Origin: Methanosphaera sp. rholeuAM74
GTDB lineage: Archaea; Methanobacteriota; Methanobacteria; Methanobacteriales; Methanobacteriaceae
Reading direction: 5' to 3'
Length of the DNA stretch: 10,315 bases
Assembly: GCA_003266075.1 (NCBI GenBank)
Contig: MUZZ01000118.1
Location: forward strand, 1-10,315
Shown: in pieces, positions 1 through 5,487 of the stretch
How the letters are laid out: each line of letters begins with the position of its first letter
Numbering within the stretch: the first letter of the stretch is position 1
The notes under the pieces: generated by a model
What the model was told of the DNA's origin: nothing
Databases searched by the model: none
What the model saw: the letters and a program-made list of their open reading frames with translations, nothing else
Translations under genes and position numbers: made by a program

Positions 1-257
1 GCGTAGATAAACATATCACACATGACCAGATTAGACGTTCCAAAATCAAAACCACGGAAGACCCTGAAATCAGGATAATACATCAAAACGAGAAGCCACC
101 TAAGATTAGAACAGAAAAAGAGTTTATGGAAAAGTTCAGCTTCAGTACTGGCAACCTCAAAAGTAACTGGAAGGAAAAGCTAAACGAAATTAACAAGACA
201 GATGCAAACAAAAAGAAAAAGAGAGTTCCATTACCAAAGGGTAAAAAGAGAAAGTAA
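1..257 (+). CDS. 3' end of an unrecognised, highly basic protein (partial)
   Basis: An open frame enters from the left edge (first full codon at position 3) and runs 84 codons to a TAA at 255-257 without interruption. It was found by reading backwards from that stop. The peptide is strongly charged and lacks hydrophobic segments. It contains a short segment reading EKFSFSTGNLKSNWKEKL and ends in a lysine/arginine tail, KKKKRVPLPKGKKRK. Such a tail is typical of proteins that touch nucleic acid or ribosomes, but I recognise no domain, so no function is given. The true start lies outside the window. The gene converges on the ExoD-family gene, with 52 bases between the stops and a run of seven T in that gap. 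That it is coding rests on the intact frame, lysine/glutamate-rich codon content and a stop followed by a terminator-like T-tract. Confidence 0.62.
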   Translation, partial: VDKHITHDQIRRSKIKTTEDPEIRIIHQNEKPPKIRTEKEFMEKFSFSTGNLKSNWKEKLNEINKTDANKKKKRVPLPKGKKRK

Positions 258-261
258 AACC
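240..261 (-). terminator. T-rich stretch downstream of the ExoD-family gene, inside the opposing gene's 3' end
   Basis: Read on the minus strand, this segment is pyrimidine-rich with runs of four and five T. It lies about 50 bases past the ExoD-family stop. It is the complement of lysine/arginine codons (GKKRK and stop) at the end of the left-edge gene. It could serve as a T-tract terminator for the minus-strand operon. The runs are interrupted, so this is tentative. Confidence 0.3.
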
Positions 262-297
262 ATCTAATCAGTAATTAACCACCAACATACATCCTAC

Positions 298-304
298 TTT
301 TTTT
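298..304 (+). terminator. T7 tract, likely archaeal terminator of the left-edge gene
   Basis: Seven consecutive T lie 41 bases after the stop of the left-edge + strand gene and just before the convergent ExoD-family stop. Archaeal RNA polymerase terminates at runs of five or more U without needing a hairpin, and I see no stem here. Its placement in a convergent gap supports the call. Confidence 0.5.
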
Positions 305-309
305 AAATG

Positions 310-951
310 TTAATGGAATATTGAAAATATCCTTGATAAGACCATTTTAATTATCTCCACACCCACATAACCCACAGATGCAAAGTACACTATAGCAAAT
401 ATTGTGAATATGTAGGCTATTATTAGCAGGTATGTGTCCTTTTCTAGTGTGGATAGTGACAGTACCAGTATTGACACTGCTGGTATAAAGTCCGTGAAGG
501 GTATTGGTAGTGGCAGAAACAACAGGAATGCCAGTATTATTGTTATCACATAATTGAACTTAATTAGTAGAGCATTTGTTGTCAATGATCCCCTCGGCTT
601 TGAAACTCGTTCAACATATCCTAAAGCCTTTTGTAGTACGTTAAATACCTTATCCACATTTTGTTTTGATAGTTTGTAGTTTGTTACCTGTTCGGGTAGT
701 TTAATAGGCTTGTTTAATATGTTTGATAGTGATAGTAGTATTATCAGTATTCCGAATGGTGTGCTACTTCCCGGTATTGATGCTGGTAGCAGAAATGGTG
801 CTATTAGTATGATTATTAGTATCTGGTTGCTTTCTAGCATTAGTTTATCCATTATCATCGCTATTGTTATCTCGTCATCATTAAATGTGCTGTGTATTTC
901 GTCCATCTTGGTTGATGTTGCTAGTTGGTTGTAGTAATTCTGTTTATCCAT
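310..951 (-). CDS. ExoD-family integral membrane protein
   Basis: A 213-residue protein resembling the ExoD family (named for exopolysaccharide synthesis in rhizobia), whose biochemical role is unknown. A polar N-terminus of about 42 residues precedes a hydrophobic stretch at roughly 43-79. This carries the family's Pro/Gly-rich signature (LLPASIPGSSTPFG). A charged loop with KPRGSL follows, then a second hydrophobic stretch at about 127-169 with another proline-rich turn (LPLPIPFTDFIPA), and a last span at about 173-201. The internal similarity of the two proline-rich halves is typical of the family. ATG is preceded by GGGGAG, 11 bases upstream. It follows the PfkB kinase gene by 34 bases with no clear terminator, so it is probably the last gene of that operon. 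Its link to sugar-polymer genes on the other strand is only by proximity. Family assignment is fairly firm; function is not. Confidence 0.8.
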   Translation of the reverse strand: MDKQNYYNQLATSTKMDEIHSTFNDDEITIAMIMDKLMLESNQILIIILIAPFLLPASIPGSSTPFGILIILLSLSNILNKPIKLPEQVTNYKLSKQNVDKVFNVLQKALGYVERVSKPRGSLTTNALLIKFNYVITIILAFLLFLPLPIPFTDFIPAVSILVLSLSTLEKDTYLLIIAYIFTIFAIVYFASVGYVGVEIIKMVLSRIFSIFH

Positions 952-985
952 GATGTAAGCACTCCCCGATTGCTAAATTTTTCAT

Positions 986-1915
986 TTACTTAAGTATCGT
1001 TTTTAAAGTTTCATCATCTAGTATGGGAATGGCTTCTGTTGCACCAGTCTGGGTTGTTGATTGTGCTGCAATGTAGCTTGCAATTATTGCTGATTCTTCT
1101 GTTGTGTAGCCTTCAAGTAATCCATACAGGAATCCACCATTGTATGCGTCTCCTGCCCCTGTTGTATCGACCGTGTCTACGTTGAATATGTCAACCATGT
1201 ATTTATCACCATCATCCACTACTAGTGAACCCTTGTTTGAACGCTTTACTACTAGTGTATCCACTATTGGTGATATTTCCATTACAGCTTGTTCTAGGTC
1301 ATCTAATCCTGTTGTTAGTTTGAGTTCTTGTTCATTTATTAGTAGTATATCCGTGTAGCCTATTAGATTAGCCATGAACTCTTGTCCTCTCTGTACGTAT
1401 AGCAGTCCAGGATCGAATGATACAGTCACATCATCACATACTTCACTTAGTACCTCTAGTTGTGTTTCTATGGATGTACTATCATCCTTTAGTCCTACAA
1501 ATGATGTTAAGTGTAGCACCTTCGAGCTTCTTATGTAGTCCAAGTCCACCTCTTCTGTAGTTATTGTGTCGTTGACTTGTGGTGTGACGTATAGTTTTCT
1601 GTCTCCACTCTTATCTACAAATCCCAGTACTTCACCAGTTTGACCGGGGGATACTATTATTCCATCGGTGTTTACGTCGTGTGCTTCTATGTAATTTAGC
1701 ATTAACTCTGCATTGGAGTCTGTTCCAACCTTTCCAATGTATCCTGTTCGGAGTCCTTGTTTTGCTATTGCTATTATTGTATTAGCAGCTGATCCACCAC
1801 AACTTGTCTTTTCATCGTTTATGAATGTTTCACCGTCACTTGGTGCGAATTCATCTACCATGCATAGCCTGTCAACGTTGAGTGCTCCCCATCCGATTAT
1901 GTCTAGTGTCATCAT
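986..1915 (-). CDS. PfkB/ribokinase-family sugar kinase
   Basis: A 309-residue cytoplasmic kinase of the PfkB (ribokinase) family, which phosphorylates sugars, nucleosides or related alcohols with ATP. The N-terminal glycine motif GGSAANT is at residues 40-46. The C-terminal signature DTTGAGDAYNGGFL starts at 250, with the catalytic base expected at Asp256 and the anion hole formed by GAGD. Length is normal for the family. Substrate cannot be read from sequence; 'ribokinase' would be a guess. The gene begins 3 bases after the TGA of the Ftr paralogue, with two adjacent ATG codons (1915 or 1912) and only a weak GGA upstream, which suggests translational coupling. I recall a PfkB kinase next to a second Ftr gene at the end of eha clusters in related methanogens, so a role in C1-carrier or coenzyme metabolism is a reasonable inference, not shown here. 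Confidence 0.9.
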   Translation of the reverse strand: MMTLDIIGWGALNVDRLCMVDEFAPSDGETFINDEKTSCGGSAANTIIAIAKQGLRTGYIGKVGTDSNAELMLNYIEAHDVNTDGIIVSPGQTGEVLGFVDKSGDRKLYVTPQVNDTITTEEVDLDYIRSSKVLHLTSFVGLKDDSTSIETQLEVLSEVCDDVTVSFDPGLLYVQRGQEFMANLIGYTDILLINEQELKLTTGLDDLEQAVMEISPIVDTLVVKRSNKGSLVVDDGDKYMVDIFNVDTVDTTGAGDAYNGGFLYGLLEGYTTEESAIIASYIAAQSTTQTGATEAIPILDDETLKTILK

Positions 1916-1918
1916 AAT

Positions 1919-2803
1919 TCATTCCAGTATTTTTCTTAAGTTTAACTTGTATTTTCCGAGGTTTCCACCATAGTTTCCAGCAGATATTTTGATTACCCCA
2001 TCGACAGATTCTAATGCTTTAATGCCGACCTTCAATGATTCTTCTGCTGATTCTAGGTCTAATGCGTTTATCACTATTTCTGGTATGTATTTTACTCCAT
2101 CTTCTACTTTTGATTCATCTTTAAGTTTTTCTTTGAGTGATGGGCAGTATGGGTGGTTGGTTGTAGGACCTATTTCTGGGTAGTTGGTTTCTACCTTGGA
2201 TCCTGCTGAGCATATGTCGAATGGTGTGCATATACCTTCTACTTTGCTTAGTGCTTCGAGTGATTTGTATCCACCTTGTAGTACTGCTTGCTTGGTGTTA
2301 CAGTAGTACCAGAAGTTTACTCCCATTATTCCCTCCATGCATCCGAGTTTCTTTTCTATGTAGAAGTCTGGTACGCATATAGGTACTCTTATCATCGTCC
2401 TGCCACATACTTCTTCAATCCATTCGTATCCATCCCCACAGTGTCCGACGTGTTCTGTTGTGTCTATGTAGTCGAACGGGTTTATTGATGCATCAAATAC
2501 TTTTACAAACGGTTTGACTAGTATATCTTGTCTTATCCTGAAGGATAGTTCCTTGTCGAACTTGTTTAGGTCTTTGGTGTTGTACCAGAATTGTATCAGT
2601 ACTCCGGGTCTTTTGTCTGGTGTTTCATCTCTTGATAAGAATTTTTCTACTCCTGACTCGGTTCTTCCGATTACTGTTCCCGGTGTTGCTGTTGCATCAT
2701 ATGCTATTTTTTCTATTGTTTTGTCGTCTTCTGCTGTTACGATTATTCTTACACATATCCCCGTGAATGCTTCACAGTACGTGTCTTCTATTTCAAGTTT
2801 CAT
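1919..2803 (-). CDS. ftr: Formylmethanofuran:tetrahydromethanopterin formyltransferase paralogue (Ftr-2 type)
   Basis: A 294-residue homologue of Ftr, the cytoplasmic enzyme that moves the formyl group between formylmethanofuran and N5 of tetrahydromethanopterin in CO2-type methanogenesis. Family landmarks in order: IEDTYCEAF (residues 5-13), ETPDKRPG (60-67), GDGYE (123-127), TPFDICSAGSKVE (193-205), TTNHPYCPSLK (214-224) and KISAGNYGGNLGKYKLNL near the C-terminus (272-289). Length matches the family. Compared with canonical Ftr as I recall it, many positions differ and there are ten cysteines, so this is likely the second, divergent paralogue rather than the main enzyme. ATG at 2803 is chosen because a GGGGGA ribosome site ends 7 bases upstream; an upstream TTG in frame would overlap that site. 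It lies 21 bases after the HAD gene and 3 before the kinase. Family is certain; catalysis is open. Confidence 0.9.
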   Translation of the reverse strand: MKLEIEDTYCEAFTGICVRIIVTAEDDKTIEKIAYDATATPGTVIGRTESGVEKFLSRDETPDKRPGVLIQFWYNTKDLNKFDKELSFRIRQDILVKPFVKVFDASINPFDYIDTTEHVGHCGDGYEWIEEVCGRTMIRVPICVPDFYIEKKLGCMEGIMGVNFWYYCNTKQAVLQGGYKSLEALSKVEGICTPFDICSAGSKVETNYPEIGPTTNHPYCPSLKEKLKDESKVEDGVKYIPEIVINALDLESAEESLKVGIKALESVDGVIKISAGNYGGNLGKYKLNLRKILE

Positions 2804-2810
2804 ACTTAAT

Positions 2811-2816
2811 TCCCCC
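2811..2816 (-). promoter_or_regulatory. Ribosome binding site deciding the Ftr start
   Basis: GGGGGA on the minus strand, 7 bases before ATG at 2803. It sits over an alternative in-frame TTG at 2818 and so argues for the ATG, removing five residues from the longest frame. Confidence 0.7.
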
Positions 2817-2824
2817 AATTATTA

Positions 2825-3841
2825 TTAGCCTAGGTTGGCTATGTTTATTCCACGAACCTTGTCTCGTGTTATTTTAGCCTTGTTAGTCAGTTCTTCCACG
2901 TTATCCTCGGTTACTATGTCAATTGATGTCTTGTTCTGTAACAATTCCTGTATTATGTTGTTGTTGGTCTTTGTGTCTAGTAGTGTTTCTAGTGGGTCTT
3001 GGTTGTAGTTGTGGATGAAGTCATATACTCCCTGTGTGGATTTCGTGTTGAATACCTCTGCTATGACTGCTAGTATGAGGTTGTTTGTTGATGCTATTGA
3101 TATTGACGCACTTGTTATCGAGTGTATGTTTCCATTGAAGGATATGCTTACTGCTTGGTTGTCCTTGGCATATTCGAGTGCTTCTTTGTCTGTGATGCTG
3201 TCTCCCGAGTACATGAGGTTTTCTGCTTTGTAATTGTTTTTTTCTATGATGTCTGTTATCGCATCCCTTTTTCCTATTCCCCCTGTTGGTGTGACTGATT
3301 CTATTAGGTTGTATATGTTGGCATCCTGGAATGTGTTGTTGAATATCCTGTCAATATTTTCAAAGCTTGAATCAAAGAGTATGTTTTCAGCAACGTCCAG
3401 TATTTTGTCCTGTTCTTGTGGTGTCAGTTCATAGTCATCCAGTTCTAGTTTTGTGTGGTATGCGTTCTGGTAGTTAAATCCGGTCTTTGCTGACAGGGCT
3501 TCTATGTATTGGTTGTAACTCGTGCTTACTATGTAGAATGGCATAATGTCTTGTACGTGCTTTATTGTGGTGTATGCACCACCCATCATGTTTATATGGT
3601 CTTTGGAAAACTCGAGTATGTCTTCTTGTGTAATGTTGTATGCCTTAAAGAAGGGTAGTATGTATTTTAGTGTGCTTCCTGCTAGGTGCGTTTCGTTTTG
3701 TTCTGCTAGTATGTCGTCATAGTTGCTCAGTATTGAGAATAGTTCACCTCCACGTGGTATAAAGTAGTCTGCTAACTCATATGCATTATCGTTTATTGAT
3801 AATGGTCCTTCACAATCGGTTACATAAAATTTTTCGTCCAT
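2825..3841 (-). CDS. ehaR: HAD-superfamily protein resembling EhaR of eha clusters
   Basis: A 338-residue soluble protein with the four HAD phosphatase motifs. Motif I is VTDCEGP, with nucleophile Asp9 and a glutamate (Glu11) where the usual second aspartate stands. Motif II is the serine/threonine in IVSTSYNQY (about 104-111). Motif III is Lys191 in GGIGKRDA, and motif IV is GDSITD (213-218). The region between motifs I and II forms a helical cap, and about 100 residues follow motif IV. HAD proteins mostly dephosphorylate small molecules; the substrate here is unknown. From memory, a HAD protein with this DCEGP start is annotated as energy-converting hydrogenase A subunit R in Methanobacteriales; the following Ftr and PfkB genes agree with that neighbourhood. 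No hydrogenase subunit lies upstream, because the next gene is divergent. ATG has GAGGT 6 bases upstream. It is the first gene of the minus-strand operon. Confidence 0.8.
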   Translation of the reverse strand: MDEKFYVTDCEGPLSINDNAYELADYFIPRGGELFSILSNYDDILAEQNETHLAGSTLKYILPFFKAYNITQEDILEFSKDHINMMGGAYTTIKHVQDIMPFYIVSTSYNQYIEALSAKTGFNYQNAYHTKLELDDYELTPQEQDKILDVAENILFDSSFENIDRIFNNTFQDANIYNLIESVTPTGGIGKRDAITDIIEKNNYKAENLMYSGDSITDKEALEYAKDNQAVSISFNGNIHSITSASISIASTNNLILAVIAEVFNTKSTQGVYDFIHNYNQDPLETLLDTKTNNNIIQELLQNKTSIDIVTEDNVEELTNKAKITRDKVRGINIANLG

Positions 3842-3924
3842 CTATTTACCTCAATTATTACAACAAGTTTAATATAATAAATTGTTTATAATTAATTACA
3901 TATTAATTTTACAAGGGAAATTAT
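3842..3924. promoter_or_regulatory. Divergent AT-rich promoter region
   Basis: This 83-base gap separates the HAD gene (minus) from the DUF1616 gene (plus). For the plus direction, TTAATATAATAA at 3869-3880 is a TATA-box candidate; initiation about 25 bases on would give a leader of some 25 bases that includes AAGGGA at 3913-3918, 6 bases before ATG. For the minus direction, AATTATAAAC (complement of 3882-3891) is a candidate placing the start just before the GAGGT site at 3848-3852. The two elements nearly abut, so the promoters may compete. Exact boxes are inferred by eye in very AT-rich sequence. Confidence 0.5.
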
Positions 3925-4356
3925 ATGGGCATATCTTTGAATAGAATAATTAAGTTATTCTTGTGTATTGTGTTGGTTGTGTCACTTGTTAGCGTGGTTT
4001 ACTTGGTTGTCTTCCATAATCCTGGTGAGGGCTATACCGAGTTTTATTTGCTGGATTATGATGAGAACATCACAGATTATCCTATTAACCTGTCCAGTGG
4101 TTCTGTTCATAAGCTTATATTGGGCATTAAGAATCAGGAACATAAGGGCATGGATTATACTGTTAAGGTGAAAAAGGAGGATGAATTGATTACAGAGTAC
4201 AACATTTCCTTGGAGGATAAGAAGTCTATTGAGATTCCATACTTCATGGATTGTACTAGATTGAAGGGTGAAAATCAGACACTTAACTTCGAGTTATACA
4301 AGTCAGGTGAGGATGCTGTTTATAGGAAGGTATTCCTACGTTTTAATGTTGTCTAA
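3925..4356 (+). CDS. Single-span membrane protein with a DUF1616 ectodomain
   Basis: A 143-residue protein with one transmembrane segment (about residues 8-30) after a short basic N-terminus, then an outward-facing domain. That domain resembles the C-terminal part of DUF1616 proteins: GEGYTEFYLLD at 34-44, YPINLSSG at 52-59, VHKLILGIKNQE at 61-72, and the late GENQTLNFELYKSGEDAVYRK at 115-135. The fold is predicted all-beta, like a small immunoglobulin-like domain. Full-length DUF1616 proteins usually carry several membrane spans before this domain; here they are missing, so this is a short form. Four N-X-S/T sequons (N48, N55, N93, N117) fall in the ectodomain. Function is unknown; DUF1616 genes often lie among archaeal surface-glycan genes, as here. 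ATG is supported by AAGGGA 6 bases upstream. It may be transcribed separately, because a further promoter precedes the epimerase. Confidence 0.8.
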   Translation: MGISLNRIIKLFLCIVLVVSLVSVVYLVVFHNPGEGYTEFYLLDYDENITDYPINLSSGSVHKLILGIKNQEHKGMDYTVKVKKEDELITEYNISLEDKKSIEIPYFMDCTRLKGENQTLNFELYKSGEDAVYRKVFLRFNVV

Positions 4357-4423
4357 GGTGTGAAGGTTATTGTTGGATTTGACTATTTGAGGTTTTAAGG
4401 GTAATGTACTAATAATATTGCAT

Positions 4424-4441
4424 ACAAATGTATTATATAAT
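4424..4441 (+). promoter_or_regulatory. TATA-box promoter candidate for the glycan operon
   Basis: The 117-base gap after the DUF1616 gene contains ACAAATG followed by TATTATATAAT (4431-4441), which resembles an archaeal BRE plus TATA box. Initiation about 22-30 bases downstream would fall near 4455-4465, at or just before the ribosome site of the epimerase gene, giving a very short leader. No clear T-tract ends the DUF1616 gene in this gap, so read-through is also possible. Confidence 0.5.
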
Positions 4442-4461
4442 TAAAATTGGATTAAGGTATT

Positions 4462-4468
4462 AGGGTGA
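4462..4468 (+). promoter_or_regulatory. Ribosome binding site deciding the epimerase start
   Basis: AGGGTGA lies 5 bases before ATG at 4474. An in-frame GTG at 4465 is inside this site, and a further ATG at 4480 is less well spaced, so 4474 is preferred. Confidence 0.6.
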
Positions 4469-4473
4469 ATGTA

Positions 4474-5430
4474 ATGTTGATGAAAGGAAAAAAATGCGTC
4501 GTGACTGGTGGTGCTGGCTTTATTGGTTCACATATTACGGAGTACTTGTTAAATGAGGGTGTTTCTAAGGTCACAATACTAGATAACATGTCTACAGGTA
4601 AGGTGGAGAATTTGAGGGATTTAGACCATGACCGTGTCGAATTGGTCTGTGCTGATATTACCACCAGCAATTTGTCTGAAATATTCAGTGGACACGATTA
4701 CGTATTCCACGAAGCAGCCCTTATCAGCGTTCCAGAAAGCATAGAAAAACCTGAAAAAACTAACGACAACAACATTAAAGGTTCTTTCAAGGTTCTTAAG
4801 GCTGCAAGAGACTCTGAAATCAGGAAGGTTGTCTCTGCATCGTCTGCTGCGGTTTATGGTGAAACTGATGTTCTTCCCAACCATGAGGGCTTGGCTCTTA
4901 ATCCATTATCCCCTTATGCAGTGTCTAAGTGTGTGCTAGAATTATACTCATACACCTTCCAGAAAACTTACGGCCTTGACACTGCATGTCTACGATACTT
5001 CAACGTCTTTGGTCCAAGGCAGAACGCTGACTCTGCTTATAGTGGGGTAATTCCCAAGTTCATAATGGCACTTCTTAATGACAAGCAACCAACAATATTT
5101 GGTGATGGTACTCAAACCAGGGATTTTATCTATGTCAAGAATATTGCAAAGGCTAACTTGGATGTGGCAAGGGGTGATGCTACTGGTGTCTACAACATTG
5201 CCCATGGACAGAAGACCAGCATTAATGACTTGTTAGAGATGATTTGTGATATTACAGGCTATGACTTCAACCCAAATTATAAACCGTCACAGCCAGGGGA
5301 TATTAAGCATTCTGTTGCAGATGTCAGTAAGGCTGTGGATGAATTCAACTTCCAAAGTGAACATAACTTTGCCAGTGAATTAGAAGAGACTGTGAAGTTC
5401 TTTGTCAACGAATTTGATGAAAAAAACTAG
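4474..5430 (+). CDS. galE: UDP-glucose 4-epimerase-type NAD-dependent sugar-nucleotide epimerase
   Basis: A 318-residue extended short-chain dehydrogenase that probably interconverts UDP-glucose and UDP-galactose in the cytoplasm. The NAD-binding Rossmann motif TGGAGFIGSH begins at Thr11. The catalytic serine is expected in SASSAAVYG (about Ser124). The Tyr-Lys pair is Y148/K152 in SPYAVSKCV. Substrate-side motifs NVFGPRQ (177-183) and RDFIYV (216-221) are present. Length is normal and no key residue is missing. Members of this family also epimerise UDP-GlcNAc or act as 4,6-dehydratases; the dehydratase option is unlikely because the active-site block is epimerase-like, but N-acetyl sugars cannot be excluded. 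The mutase two genes downstream uses UDP-galactose, which favours the galactose assignment. First gene of the likely glycan operon, 57 bases ahead of the first flippase start. Confidence 0.88.
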   Translation: MLMKGKKCVVTGGAGFIGSHITEYLLNEGVSKVTILDNMSTGKVENLRDLDHDRVELVCADITTSNLSEIFSGHDYVFHEAALISVPESIEKPEKTNDNNIKGSFKVLKAARDSEIRKVVSASSAAVYGETDVLPNHEGLALNPLSPYAVSKCVLELYSYTFQKTYGLDTACLRYFNVFGPRQNADSAYSGVIPKFIMALLNDKQPTIFGDGTQTRDFIYVKNIAKANLDVARGDATGVYNIAHGQKTSINDLLEMICDITGYDFNPNYKPSQPGDIKHSVADVSKAVDEFNFQSEHNFASELEETVKFFVNEFDEKN

Positions 5431-5447
5431 AATAATATCGTCCATCA

Positions 5448-5453
5448 TTTTTT
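5448..5453 (+). terminator. T6 tract after the epimerase gene (weak terminator candidate)
   Basis: Six T occur 18 bases after the epimerase stop and 35 bases before the flippase start. Archaeal polymerase can pause or end at such runs, so partial termination between these genes is possible. No promoter is obvious after it, so the flippase probably still relies on read-through. Confidence 0.2.
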
Positions 5454-5475
5454 GAATATGATTTGTACCTTATTC

Positions 5476-5480
5476 GGAGA
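5476..5480 (+). promoter_or_regulatory. Ribosome binding site deciding the first flippase start
   Basis: GGAGA, 7 bases before ATG at 5488. Upstream in-frame TTG (5452) and ATG (5458) lack a comparable site, so the shorter protein is preferred. Confidence 0.55.
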
Positions 5481-5487
5481 TTTATCC

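Noticed and set aside
700..860. Repeated AGT/ATT-rich units resembling a degenerate repeat
   Set aside because: They are the complement of Ile/Leu/Ser codons in membrane spans of the ExoD-family protein; unit length is irregular and the frame is intact.
946..985. A 13-codon ATG frame on the minus strand between the PfkB stop and the ExoD-family start
   Set aside because: It begins right after the kinase TAA and ends just inside the next gene, but it has no ribosome site of its own and no recognisable sequence. Chance is enough to explain it.
1140..3434. Long + strand open frames opposite the kinase, Ftr and HAD genes
   Set aside because: They have low-complexity Ser/Thr/Val-rich translations, no family motifs and no ribosome sites, while the minus strand carries clear family proteins throughout.
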